Source: Chryseobacterium culicis (GTDB taxonomy: Bacteria; Bacteroidota; Bacteroidia; Flavobacteriales; Weeksellaceae). Taken from it: a stretch of 64,000 bases of DNA. Location: positions 930,001 to 994,000 of the forward strand of contig NZ_FNWQ01000001.1 in NCBI RefSeq assembly GCF_900108365.1, in the 5' to 3' direction. Below are positions 16,705 through 25,265 of this stretch, piece after piece. The notes below the pieces were generated by a model. It ran no database searches. It saw only the letters and a program-made list of their open reading frames with translations, and was not told where the DNA came from. The position numbers were made by a program, and so were the translations under genes. The number at the start of each line of letters is the position of its first letter. Positions within the stretch are counted from its first letter, which is position 1.

Positions 16705-17082
16705 ATGAAGATTCATCATATTGCAATCATCTGTTCAGATTATGCCGTGTCAAAGAAATTTTATACGGATATTTTGGACCTTACCATCATCCGCGAGGTA
16801 TACCGTGAAGAACGACAGTCTTATAAGCTCGATCTTGCAATCGGTGATCAGTACGTCATTGAATTATTTTCGTTTCCGGATCCGCCCAAACGTCCGTCAC
16901 GTCCTGAGGCTTGTGGTTTAAGACACCTTGCTTTCTCGGTAAAAAATGTTACAGAAAAACGAAATGAACTGGTAGGTAAGGGACTTACCTGTGAGGAAAT
17001 TCGTATAGACGAATTCACGGGAAAAGAATTTTTCTTTACCCAGGATCCCGACCAGCAGCCGTTAGAGTTTTATGAAATGTGA
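16705..17082 (+). CDS. VOC family protein (glyoxalase/YaeR-like)
   Basis: A 125-residue single-domain vicinal-oxygen-chelate protein. It starts KIHHIAIICSDYAVSKKFYTDIL and ends with QDPDQQPLEFYEM, with the metal-ligand pattern His-Glu-His-Glu at HHIAI, VIELFSF, LRHLAFSV and LEFYE. This resembles the YaeR subgroup of glyoxalase I relatives. Substrate not known. It is convergent with the DUF1634 gene, whose stop is 3 bases away. Confidence 0.88.
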   Translation: MKIHHIAIICSDYAVSKKFYTDILDLTIIREVYREERQSYKLDLAIGDQYVIELFSFPDPPKRPSRPEACGLRHLAFSVKNVTEKRNELVGKGLTCEEIRIDEFTGKEFFFTQDPDQQPLEFYEM

Positions 17083-17085
17083 AAA

Positions 17086-17469
17086 TTAGTGGGCGTAGCC
17101 TGCAAAGAAACTCACCGCCATAATGGCTAAAACAATAGAAGAAATGACTACATATACGTAGTCTTTTTCTTTTAAATAGCCTATTAACGCGAAAACAATT
17201 CTCATTAAAGGCGTGAAGATCAACAAAAGGATACCCAGCTGAATAATAGCTGTACCTTCTCCTTTACACAGAGAATTCCAAAAATGTCCCCAAACTTTTT
17301 CAGAAGAAGTCCCTACTACAAGGCTTGTATATTTTTCGGGCATTGTAAAACCTTCAAAAAATAACTTGATAAAACCAATAAGTGATGTTGCCACAGACAA
17401 AATAACACCCAGTCTCAGAAGATTTCCTACGGAACGGTTCAGATCTACATCTGTAAAATTCTTTTTCAT
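17086..17469 (-). CDS. DUF1634 membrane protein
   Basis: A 127-residue protein with three membrane helices (about 15-35, 72-92 and 103-123). DUF1634 proteins are regularly coded next to TauE/SafE permeases, as here: its ATG overlaps the stop of the TauE gene by one base, so the two are translationally coupled and probably form one transport system. Confidence 0.88.
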   Translation of the reverse strand: MKKNFTDVDLNRSVGNLLRLGVILSVATSLIGFIKLFFEGFTMPEKYTSLVVGTSSEKVWGHFWNSLCKGEGTAIIQLGILLLIFTPLMRIVFALIGYLKEKDYVYVVISSIVLAIMAVSFFAGYAH

Positions 17470-18299
17470 TACCTGAAGCTTTTGTTGATACCGTTATACA
17501 TCATATAAATTGAAAGAATGGTAATCACAATGGCAAAAAATACTTTTAATTTTTTGGTCTTTGATACCATCAGCGTCTTTGAGCCAATAAAGCTTCCGAT
17601 GACAACGCCTATCAATACCGGAGCTACAATGACCGGAATAATTTCTCCTCTCTGAAAATAGATCAGCGCACTGGCAACTGCCGTTACTCCAATCATAAAA
17701 TTACTGGTGGTTGTAGATACTTTGAAAGGCAGTTTCATCATATTGTCCATTGCCAATACCTTTAATGCTCCAGATCCAATCCCTAAAAGACCAGACATGG
17801 CACCGGCAAACATCATCATCAAAAATCCCGGAACGGTATTTCTTGCCGAATAGCTTTTCAGAACACCTTTGTCAGGGAAAGTACCGTACAATTTTAATTT
17901 CTCTTCCAGACTTCCTTTCACCAAAGGTTCCTGGTGGTCCGGTTTTCCTTTAAGATTTAAAATAACCGTTAAAAGAAGAATACTGGCGAAAATAATTCCG
18001 ATGGTATTAGGATTAAGCATCCCTGAAACCAGAGCGCCAACAATGGCTCCTGCTGTGGTCGCTATTTCGAGAAACATCCCGATTCTCATATTCGTAAAGC
18101 CTTCTTTTACGAAAGCTACAGCCGCGCCGGAAGAAGTTCCGATCACAGAAATGAGCGAAGCACCGATAGCATAATGCATTGGAACGCCGAAACCCAGCGT
18201 TAATAAAGGAATAATGATAACTCCCCCTCCTAAACCCGTAAGTGAACCCAAAAGACCAGCGGAGATTGCACCAAGGAAGAGTATGATGATTTCTGACAT
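17469..18299 (-). CDS. TauE/SafE family sulfite/organosulfonate exporter
   Basis: A 276-residue inner-membrane permease with about eight helices in two halves. The Gly-rich repeats GSLTGLGGGVIIIPLL (N-half) and GLLGIGSGALKVLAMD (C-half) are the internal duplication typical of the TauE/SafE family, which moves sulfite, sulfonates or other anions. First gene of a coupled pair with DUF1634. A TATATTTG promoter box lies 16 bases upstream. Confidence 0.92.
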   Translation of the reverse strand: MSEIIILFLGAISAGLLGSLTGLGGGVIIIPLLTLGFGVPMHYAIGASLISVIGTSSGAAVAFVKEGFTNMRIGMFLEIATTAGAIVGALVSGMLNPNTIGIIFASILLLTVILNLKGKPDHQEPLVKGSLEEKLKLYGTFPDKGVLKSYSARNTVPGFLMMMFAGAMSGLLGIGSGALKVLAMDNMMKLPFKVSTTTSNFMIGVTAVASALIYFQRGEIIPVIVAPVLIGVVIGSFIGSKTLMVSKTKKLKVFFAIVITILSIYMMYNGINKSFR

Positions 18300-18315
18300 A
18301 CTACAAATAATGTTA

Positions 18316-18323
18316 CAAATATA
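18316..18323 (-). promoter_or_regulatory. -7 promoter box of the TauE-DUF1634 pair
   Basis: On the minus strand TATATTTG matches TAnnTTTG exactly and lies 16 bases before the ATG of the TauE gene. Confidence 0.5.
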
Positions 18324-18371
18324 AAATTATTGTAGTAGTCTGCCAAACATTTGAAAAAGATAAATTTAACG

Positions 18372-18379
18372 TATTTTTG
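18372..18379 (+). promoter_or_regulatory. -7 promoter box of the DUF1543 gene (near-leaderless)
   Basis: TATTTTTG ends 5 bases before the ATG at 18385. A second ATG at 18381 is out of frame. Confidence 0.5.
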
Positions 18380-18384
18380 CATGC

Positions 18385-18948
18385 ATGAAAAATCAATTGA
18401 AATTATTTTATGTCATCCTCGGGGCTACCCCTAAAGGAAGAAATATTGAACAGCACGATGTTTTCTTCGGAATTGCGGAGAATCTGAAAGACCTGATTCC
18501 TGATATGAAAGAGTTTTGGAAGGAAGCAGAAGGAAAAATTCACCTGGACTGCTACCAGGAAGTCAGATTTGCAGACGGGTATAAGGTAAAGATTGTGGAA
18601 AAAGGAGAAAAAACATCAGAAAATCAGTTGTTTTTCCTCAATCTAGGAGGGTATAAGCCTGGTTTCTTTGAGGAGTTTCATGAGCAGCATCTGATGGTAG
18701 GGCAGTCTATGGGTGAGATCGTAAAAAGAGCAAAAGCTACTGAATTTTACCAGACTATGGGATTTGAAGGTGCGGTAAGCCATATTGATGATAAGCATGG
18801 AGTGGATATTGATGATATCTTCAATGTAAGTGATATTCTTCCTTCCTATATGAAAGAAAAATATTCTATCATTCTTCAGAAATCTGATGAAGAAAATCAG
18901 GAAAATCCAATGGGACTTGGCTATCTGAAAATTGATAAAATTCAATAA
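18385..18948 (+). CDS. DUF1543 domain protein
   Basis: A 187-residue soluble protein made of two related halves: LFYVILGATPKGRNIEQHDVFFGIAE at the N-terminus and LFFLNLGGYKPGFFEEFHEQHLMVG in the middle, each followed by helices and strands. This internal repeat is the mark of DUF1543 (function unknown). It is 25 bases upstream of purK and likely forms a unit with it, with a promoter just before its start. Confidence 0.85.
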   Translation: MKNQLKLFYVILGATPKGRNIEQHDVFFGIAENLKDLIPDMKEFWKEAEGKIHLDCYQEVRFADGYKVKIVEKGEKTSENQLFFLNLGGYKPGFFEEFHEQHLMVGQSMGEIVKRAKATEFYQTMGFEGAVSHIDDKHGVDIDDIFNVSDILPSYMKEKYSIILQKSDEENQENPMGLGYLKIDKIQ

Positions 18949-18973
18949 AGAATAAATCTAATACAAATAAAAA

Positions 18974-20086
18974 ATGAAAATAGGAATTCTGGGAGGCGGA
19001 CAGCTTGGAAGAATGCTGATACAAAGTGCACTGAAGTATGATGACCAGTTTTATACCCTGGATCCGGCTTCTGATGCGCCGTGTCACAATATCTCATATT
19101 TTACACAGGGAAATTTTAATGATTATGAAACGGTTTTAGACTTTGGAAAAGATAAAGACGTTGTAACCATTGAAATAGAACATGTAAATGCTGATGCATT
19201 GGCAGAACTGGAAAAACAGGGAATAAAGGTGGTTCCCAATGCCAGCATCATTAAAACAATACAGCAAAAGATCCTTCAGAAAGAATTTTATAAAGCTCAT
19301 GATATTCCAAGTCCGGAATTCCAGGTGGTATGGAACAGTGATGAGAAGATTATCATGCCCTTGCCATTTGTTCAGAAGATGAACACCGGAGGGTATGACG
19401 GAAAAGGAGTACAGGTGATCAAAACGGAGGAAGATTATCAGCACTTATGGACTGAAGCCTCTGTAATTGAAAGTCTGGTAGATATTGATAAAGAACTTTC
19501 TGTTATTGTAGCAAGAAATGAGAAAGGAGAAACCAATATATTCCCGGTAACGGAAATGGTGGCCGATCCAAAGCTGAATCTTTTGGATTTCAATGTATGC
19601 CCGGTGCTTCTGACGGAAGATGTTCAGAACCAGATTGATTCTATTACGGAAAAATTCCTGAATGCGGTAAATTCTCCGGGATTATTCGCCATTGAATTAT
19701 TCCTTGATAAAGAAGGGAAAGTATGGGTAAACGAAACCGCGCCAAGGCTGCATAATTCTGGGCACCAGAGCCAGGAAGGAAATACCAACTCGCAGTTTGA
19801 GCAGATGTACCGTGTGGTAAAAAACTTGCCTTTAGCAGATACTGATGCTATCACTTATAGCGGAATGCTGAATCTGGTAGGGGCAGAAGGGTATGCAGGA
19901 AAAGTAATCTATGAAGGAATGGAAGAAGTCCTTAAACTGCCTGAAACCTACATCCACCTATACGGAAAAACAGAAACCAAACCTGGAAGAAAAATGGGAC
20001 ATATCAACGTTCTTGCAGACTCCAGGGAAGAGCTGATGGAAAAGCTTGTGCAGGTGAAAGGAATGGTAAGAGTAATTGCTGAGTAA
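18974..20086 (+). CDS. purK: 5-(carboxyamino)imidazole ribonucleotide synthase
   Basis: Carboxylates AIR with ATP and bicarbonate to N5-CAIR in purine synthesis; PurE then moves the carboxyl group. The 370-residue ATP-grasp protein begins with KIGILGGGQLGRMLIQSA, has the FVQKMNTGGYDGKG nucleotide loop, the substrate segment ETAPRLHNSGHQSQEG and the C-terminal HLYGKTETKPGRKMGHIN. Its partner purE lies 6.3 kb further on with unrelated genes between. A stem-loop terminator follows. Confidence 0.96.
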   Translation: MKIGILGGGQLGRMLIQSALKYDDQFYTLDPASDAPCHNISYFTQGNFNDYETVLDFGKDKDVVTIEIEHVNADALAELEKQGIKVVPNASIIKTIQQKILQKEFYKAHDIPSPEFQVVWNSDEKIIMPLPFVQKMNTGGYDGKGVQVIKTEEDYQHLWTEASVIESLVDIDKELSVIVARNEKGETNIFPVTEMVADPKLNLLDFNVCPVLLTEDVQNQIDSITEKFLNAVNSPGLFAIELFLDKEGKVWVNETAPRLHNSGHQSQEGNTNSQFEQMYRVVKNLPLADTDAITYSGMLNLVGAEGYAGKVIYEGMEEVLKLPETYIHLYGKTETKPGRKMGHINVLADSREELMEKLVQVKGMVRVIAE

Positions 20087-20104
20087 TATCAGTTTAAAAT
20101 AGAT

Positions 20105-20141
20105 AAAGGGAGCTGTTTTATCTTTAAAACAGCTCCTTTTT
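20105..20141 (+). terminator. Terminator of purK
   Basis: GAGCTGTTTTA pairs with TAAAACAGCTC over a short loop, the stem continuing outward with a G-T pair into A-T pairs, followed by T's. It lies 19 bases past the purK stop. Confidence 0.75.
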
Positions 20142-20160
20142 ATGTTGTTCTACAAACGAT

Positions 20161-20323
20161 TCAATAGGAACGGGCTATTATCCTGAGCGTAGCCGAAGGG
20201 AGCCCGTTCGTTTATAAAAGATTATCAATTCAATCGGCTTTAGCCAAAACTTATTTTTTAGGTTTCGGCTAAAGCCGAATGCACACATGATGTTTATATC
20301 GGGCTAAAGCCCGATCCTATTGA
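20161..20323. repeat. Composite palindromic repeat, copy A (with nested insert)
   Basis: The element is bounded by TCAATAGGA (20161-20169) and its complement TCCTATTGA (20315-20323). Inside are three palindromes built on GGCTTTAGCC/GGCTAAAGCC: an outer hairpin, a long one around a TTATTTTTTAGG spacer, and a third CGGGCTAAAGCCCG. Compared with copy B, the loop of the first hairpin is replaced by about 24 bases containing CCTGAGCGTAGCCGAAGG, itself a palindromic string, so one repeat appears inserted in another. No protein is coded. Confidence 0.75.
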
Positions 20324-20343
20324 TAATATAATTGCTTTTATAA

Positions 20344-21156
20344 TTAAGGCTTCTTAACAACCTCAATATTGTCTTTTTTATAATTGTATTTAATATAAGT
20401 TCCTAAAGCTGTTGACAAAACCGAAAATTCGTCCAGAGTTGTAAGCGGTGCATAGAGTTTAAACGTACAAATGTCCGTTGCAGAAATAAAAGGATTGGTT
20501 GCCAAATGGCTGTGAGTAGACATTGTTACTGTTCCTCCATTTTCCAATACTGTAGAGGTTGGAATAAGTCTTGAATGAAATTTTTTATGGGAAATAATAT
20601 TCCCTTCTTTATCAGAAACAAAAAGATAATCATTTCCGAAAGGAATGACTCCGGACTGTGCCGTACCTGGTATTAAATACACTTTATAGTTTTCATTAAA
20701 CGGGATAATAATCATATTAAGGCTATAGCCTTGTGGTACCGTTACTGCATATTTTGGATCGGATAACTGCGGAATAATGGTAGAACGGATATTTTTTAAT
20801 CTGGTTTCAGTTTCATTAATTACCCTTTCCTTAAAATTTTCTTTCACAGGTTTTGTTTGGTTATTTTTGAAAGAAAGTTCTGCAATCACCATATTACCGA
20901 CTTTATTAAGAAAAGAAGTTTTGATGGTGTCATTTTTTTGATAGGTGATATAGCTTCCGGTATTTTCAGCAAGTCTTTTATTGCTACCTACAATATCTCC
21001 TGCATGCCATGATGCATTTTCGTAAGTGTAGAGTAGATTTCCTTCAGTTTTGATAGAGTCCAGTTTCTTTTTCAGCTCTTTATCAGAAAGAGTGAGGTTT
21101 TGTGCAGAAAGAATGATGGACACGAAAAAGAAGAGAAATCCGATAATTTGTTTCAT
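20344..21156 (-). CDS. Secreted protein of unknown function
   Basis: A 270-residue protein with a signal peptide (FLFFFVSIILSAQ, cleavage near residue 19). The mature part is predicted alpha+beta with no motif I can place; it contains PQGYSLNMIIIPFNENYKVYLIPGTAQSGVIPFGNDY and a C-terminal HSHLATNPFISATDIC with a single His pair. It is flanked on both sides by near-identical palindromic repeats in the same orientation and stands alone on the minus strand between purK and the antiporter. It might be a late arrival in this locus; function unknown. Confidence 0.6.
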   Translation of the reverse strand: MKQIIGFLFFFVSIILSAQNLTLSDKELKKKLDSIKTEGNLLYTYENASWHAGDIVGSNKRLAENTGSYITYQKNDTIKTSFLNKVGNMVIAELSFKNNQTKPVKENFKERVINETETRLKNIRSTIIPQLSDPKYAVTVPQGYSLNMIIIPFNENYKVYLIPGTAQSGVIPFGNDYLFVSDKEGNIISHKKFHSRLIPTSTVLENGGTVTMSTHSHLATNPFISATDICTFKLYAPLTTLDEFSVLSTALGTYIKYNYKKDNIEVVKKP

Positions 21157-21185
21157 AGGTTATTTTTTTTGCCAAAATACAAAAT

Positions 21186-21325
21186 TCAATAGGAACGGGC
21201 TTTAGCCCGTTCGTTTATAAAAGATTATCAATTCAATCGGCTTTAGCCAAAACTTATTTTTTAGGTTTCGGCTAAAGCCGAATGCACCCATGTTGTTTAT
21301 ATCGGGCTAAAGCCCGATCCTATTA
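21186..21325. repeat. Composite palindromic repeat, copy B
   Basis: The same element as at 20161-20323, in the same orientation, with TCAATAGGA at 21186 and TCCTATTA at the other end. Its first hairpin is the simple form CGGGCTTTAGCCCG without the nested insert. The central stretch from GTTTATAAAAG to GCTAAAGCCGAATGCA is nearly base-for-base identical to copy A. The two copies bracket one gene. Confidence 0.75.
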
Positions 21326-21409
21326 ATGCTGAATTGTTTAATAATTTAACAAAGAATGATTATTCACACATCGGCAACCTCCAGCATCCCTCTTCCAGCT
21401 CCCTGCCTT

Positions 21410-23533
21410 TTATTTAAAAATCTTCTGAATCACATTTCCAATCTCCACAAAATCGCCATGATTTCCAACAGAACGTATTTCAGGGCTGTTTTTGTCATAC
21501 TCCGAGAAAGGGAAAATAAGAAGATAATTGTTATCCTTCAGATTCCTGTTCAGAAGTTCAGGGATCAGTCTCATTCTCGGGATATAAGATTTCATACCGC
21601 GCTTTGCCATCAGAATAATCAAGGCTTCATCATCTTTCAACTGTGCAGCGGTTCTTTCGCCATCCTGCCAGGTGTTCATAATGATGAATTCTGCTTCTAT
21701 ATTGGCTTTTTTAATGATCTTCTGAAGAATATCAAGAATGTTTTCCGGCGCATAAAAAATTACTGTTGCTCCTGAATTTCTGGCAATATTCCAGACTCTC
21801 AGCAAAGCGTGGAAAAAGCCGGCTTCCTGATGAGCATTTTCAGGAATCATGACCGCATATTTTTTAATGGTGGAAAGTGGTTGTGCCGCATGATAAACCA
21901 GAACATTCACATCATCATTCTGCAGATAACCGTTATAAAGATTGTATACAAAAGAAGGAGAAAACCCTTTTTCATCCTCCAGCCCAATAATAAGGTCTGT
22001 GATTTTCTGTTCTTTGATTACATTATTGACCCCGTTGATCACATCATTGTCATATCTTTTTAAAGCCTGTAATTTAACATCTGCGGCGGCGGCCGCATCT
22101 GTCGCCTGATGAAGAAGTTTCTCTGCATTCTTTACGGAAGATTCATTTTTATCTTCATTGATGACATTCAAAGCAAATAAATCTTCGGTGTTGGAGTGTG
22201 CTTTGATCAGGATTCCCAGATTCACCATTCTTTCTACAGTAGCTTCGTGGTTAATCGCCAATAGTATATTTTCTTCTTCATGCGTATTTCCGGATACGGT
22301 ATCTTCATTATCACTTTCCGCAATTTTTTGGGCACTCGCCATTGAAATGAAAGAGGAAATGGTACAGGAAATCAGGATCAGTAAAATACTTCCGTTCAGC
22401 ACATGTTCGTTCAATAATCTTACCGGCTCTCCGGTTTCGGTTTCAGAAAGAATGATGTTATATCCTACCATTACAGAAGCCAGTGTTGCCGCTGCCGATG
22501 CAGAGCTCAATCCGAAAATCAGTTTTCCTTCCTCTTTGGTGAGTCTGAATGTTTTTTGAGTGGCTACCGCAGATAGATATTTCCCCCCGATAGATGCTGC
22601 CAGCATAATTCCTGCAACTTCCAGTGTTTCCCAGCTTTTGAAGAAAACTTTGAAATCAATCAGCATTCCTACACTGATCAGGAAGAAAGGAATAAAAATG
22701 GCATTTCCCACAAACTCCACTCTGTTCATCAAAGAAGAGGTGTGAGGAATAAGCCGGTTTAAAGCCAAGCCGGCAAAGAATGCTCCGATAATTGCTTCTA
22801 CACCAGCCAGTTCAGCCAGCATCGCAGCCAGATAAATCATCACCAGTACAAAAATATACTGTGAGATTTTATCATCCACTCTTTTGAAAAACCAACGGCC
22901 AATGATAGGAAATACAATAAGTACAATCAGGGCAAAAACAACAAAAGAGACAGATAATTTAACCCAAAATTCGGTTCCTACATCACCCTGAGACATTCCC
23001 ACAATCACAGCAAGTACCAATAAAGCAAGAATATCTGTGATCATGGTCCCTCCAACGGTGATATTAACTGCTTTGTTTTTAGCTATTCCAAGCTTGCTCA
23101 CCAACGGATAAGCAATCAGGGTATGAGACGAAAAAAGACTTGCAAACAGAATGGAAGTCAGCATGGAGAAATGTAAGATGTAATATCCTCCCAGATATCC
23201 CAGAACAAAAGGAACCGTAAATGTGTAAATACCAAAGGTGAGACTTTTCCATTTATTTTTCTTAAAATCTCCCATATCAATCTCAAGGCCGGCCAGGAAC
23301 ATGATGTAGAGCAGTCCCGTAGTTCCCGTTACCACAATACTGCTGTCTCTGGATAAAACATTGAATCCGTTCGGGCCAATAATAGCTCCGGCGATGATAA
23401 GCCCCAAAAGATGCGGAACTTTAATTTTATTAAGCAGCAGTGGTGCTGCAAGGATAATGACCAGTACCAACAGGAACTTCAGTACCGGATCTTCTATAGG
23501 AAGACTCAGGTTGTGTATACTCAGTAAAATCAT
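21410..23533 (-). CDS. Cation:proton antiporter (CPA2 type) with C-terminal stress-like domains
   Basis: A 707-residue protein. Residues 1-400 form the antiporter core with about 12 membrane helices (SIHNLSLPIEDPVLKFLLVLVIILAAPLLL, the KIKVPHLLGLIIAGAIIGP loop, AGLEIDMGDFKKNKWKS, TDILALLVLAVIVG with the conserved TD, and GAFFAGLALNRLI). Residues 430-700 are cytoplasmic and resemble one or two universal-stress-protein folds (ENILLAINHEATVERMVNLGILIKA), a layout known from cyanobacterial and Bacteroidota Na+/H+ or K+/H+ antiporters. It follows the lipoprotein gene by 6 bases and is probably co-transcribed with it. Confidence 0.9.
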   Translation of the reverse strand: MILLSIHNLSLPIEDPVLKFLLVLVIILAAPLLLNKIKVPHLLGLIIAGAIIGPNGFNVLSRDSSIVVTGTTGLLYIMFLAGLEIDMGDFKKNKWKSLTFGIYTFTVPFVLGYLGGYYILHFSMLTSILFASLFSSHTLIAYPLVSKLGIAKNKAVNITVGGTMITDILALLVLAVIVGMSQGDVGTEFWVKLSVSFVVFALIVLIVFPIIGRWFFKRVDDKISQYIFVLVMIYLAAMLAELAGVEAIIGAFFAGLALNRLIPHTSSLMNRVEFVGNAIFIPFFLISVGMLIDFKVFFKSWETLEVAGIMLAASIGGKYLSAVATQKTFRLTKEEGKLIFGLSSASAAATLASVMVGYNIILSETETGEPVRLLNEHVLNGSILLILISCTISSFISMASAQKIAESDNEDTVSGNTHEEENILLAINHEATVERMVNLGILIKAHSNTEDLFALNVINEDKNESSVKNAEKLLHQATDAAAAADVKLQALKRYDNDVINGVNNVIKEQKITDLIIGLEDEKGFSPSFVYNLYNGYLQNDDVNVLVYHAAQPLSTIKKYAVMIPENAHQEAGFFHALLRVWNIARNSGATVIFYAPENILDILQKIIKKANIEAEFIIMNTWQDGERTAAQLKDDEALIILMAKRGMKSYIPRMRLIPELLNRNLKDNNYLLIFPFSEYDKNSPEIRSVGNHGDFVEIGNVIQKIFK

Positions 23534-23539
23534 AAGTGT

Positions 23540-24106
23540 TTATTTTGTGGAACGTACTAATTCAACAGAGAACTTGGCGGTACAGCCATCAGAAGTGATG
23601 GTTCTTGTTCCTTTGATCTTGTTGTCCGAAATATCATTGAGAAGAACGCTCATCTCTACATTCTTTTTGGCTGTAGAATCTGTTTTAAAAGACAGTCTAA
23701 TCTCATTGTTTTCAAACTTGCCCGTATACAGCCGTACCAGGTTATTGTTATTGATGATCTTAGTAATGGGCTGGGTAGAATCATTATCAAACTCCCAGAG
23801 ATCAGTACGCTGATCGCCTACAGCATACTCGCTGCAGTTGGATTCTGTACAGATTACTTTTCCGTTCCATGCACCGGAAATTTCTGTGGGCCAGGCAGCA
23901 GCAATTACCACAGAATCTTTCCTGGCAAAAATACTGTCTCTCATTTTAAGAAGTGACTGATATTCGGATTCTTTCTTGGCGAATACTTTCTCTTTCTCCA
24001 ATAATTGTTTCTCCCTGTCTGTCAGGTTTTTTTCTTTCTCTTTGTAATCACAGCTTACAAGAAGAAAAGAAGCGGTCAGAAATAAAAAAAATGTGTTTTT
24101 CAGCAT
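23540..24106 (-). CDS. Coiled-coil lipoprotein of unknown function
   Basis: A 188-residue lipoprotein with lipobox VSCD (Cys19), then a charged coiled coil (about 22-65, rich in EKEK and KKE) and a beta-rich C-terminal domain with GAWNGKVICTESNCSEYAVGDQRTD holding two cysteines, and a third Cys in TSDGCTAKF. I do not recognise the family. It is the first gene of a pair with the antiporter (6-base gap), so a role around that transporter or in envelope stress is possible but unproven. Confidence 0.72.
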   Translation of the reverse strand: MLKNTFFLFLTASFLLVSCDYKEKEKNLTDREKQLLEKEKVFAKKESEYQSLLKMRDSIFARKDSVVIAAAWPTEISGAWNGKVICTESNCSEYAVGDQRTDLWEFDNDSTQPITKIINNNNLVRLYTGKFENNEIRLSFKTDSTAKKNVEMSVLLNDISDNKIKGTRTITSDGCTAKFSVELVRSTK

Positions 24107-24260
24107 ATTGTATTAGTTGGAGTATACAATATAAGGAAAATGAGGGAAATACAAAACCCAACTGAAGCATATCTGATTTAGATTATTTTTAATAAGTTAA
24201 AAGACAGTTGGATAGGTTAGGTAAGATTATTGATATTATTTTTTCATTAAATTAAATGGA

Positions 24261-25190
24261 ATGAAAAATATTTTTTTCTCTTTTTTATTTCTCGGAAGCT
24301 TGTTTTCAGCTCAGGCCGGACTTTCCACAAAAGCGCAGTTACCGTCTCTCAATCTCTGGAAAACCATTCCTGATGGTCCCGGACCCAAAGGCGAAATGAT
24401 CATTTCTCCCAAGGGGTCTCTTACGAATATCACTACTCCTAAGCTTATTGTTCATCAGCCGGCAAATCCTAATGGAATAGCCGTTCTCATAATCAGTGGC
24501 GGCGGATATGCCCATATCGAATCCGGATCAGAAGGATTTCCTGCTGCAGAATGGCTGAAATCTTTGGGGATTACAGCTTTTGAGCTTCAGTACAGACTTC
24601 CGGAAGAAGGCTGGGCAACAAGATCAGTGGCTTTTCAGGATGCACAGCGCGCCTTACGTATTATCCGAAAGAAGGCTGTAGAATATAAGATCAATCCAGA
24701 TAAGATTGGGGTACTCGGGTTTTCTGCCGGCGGACATCTTGCGGGATATATTTCTTCTACATTCAGCACAGCGTATTATCAGGCTCAGGATGATATTGAC
24801 TTAATTTCTGCCCAACCCAATTTTACCGCAATGATTTATCCGGTAGTTTCTATGCTGCCACCAAATAATACGACTCATTCATTTAAATCTTTATTAGGGA
24901 AAGATTCTGATACTCAGGATCAGATCAGGCTTTCTGTTGAAAAACAGGTGAATGCACAAACTCCCATCACTTTCCTGGCTCAGTCTGAAGATGATCCTAT
25001 TTCTCCTGTAGAAAACAGTATCCTCATGTACCGGGCGTTAAAAGACCATGCAATTCCGGCTGAATTACACTTGTTTCAGTCAGGGGGGCATGGCTGGGGA
25101 CTGGGTAAAAAAGGAACCAGTACCGGAGAATGGACGGAACTTTTTTTAAAATGGTTAAAAGCGAATGGAATTGATAATAGTGATCAGTGA
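24261..25190 (+). CDS. Secreted alpha/beta hydrolase (acetyl-esterase type)
   Basis: A 309-residue esterase with a signal peptide (cleavage near AQAG, residue 18-20). The hydrolase domain has the oxyanion ISGGGYAHIE, an AAEWLKSLGITAFELQYRLP strand, the nucleophile GFSAGGHL, an Asp in QSEDDPISPVENS and the catalytic His in QSGGHGWGLG. This layout (BD-FAE/Axe-like) is common in carbohydrate esterases that remove acetyl groups from xylan-like sugars. The spacer before it is AT-rich with no clear box. Convergent with the DMT transporter gene. Confidence 0.88.
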   Translation: MKNIFFSFLFLGSLFSAQAGLSTKAQLPSLNLWKTIPDGPGPKGEMIISPKGSLTNITTPKLIVHQPANPNGIAVLIISGGGYAHIESGSEGFPAAEWLKSLGITAFELQYRLPEEGWATRSVAFQDAQRALRIIRKKAVEYKINPDKIGVLGFSAGGHLAGYISSTFSTAYYQAQDDIDLISAQPNFTAMIYPVVSMLPPNNTTHSFKSLLGKDSDTQDQIRLSVEKQVNAQTPITFLAQSEDDPISPVENSILMYRALKDHAIPAELHLFQSGGHGWGLGKKGTSTGEWTELFLKWLKANGIDNSDQ

Positions 25191-25265
25191 TTTTCTTAAA
25201 GTCTTAATGCATTTTTTACCCACAGATGAAACAGATGAGAACAAATTTAAATGATAAATGGTCTT

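Noticed and set aside
20161..21325. Insertion sequence with terminal inverted repeats
   Set aside because: No transposase-like frame lies between or within the repeats; the enclosed gene codes a secreted protein.
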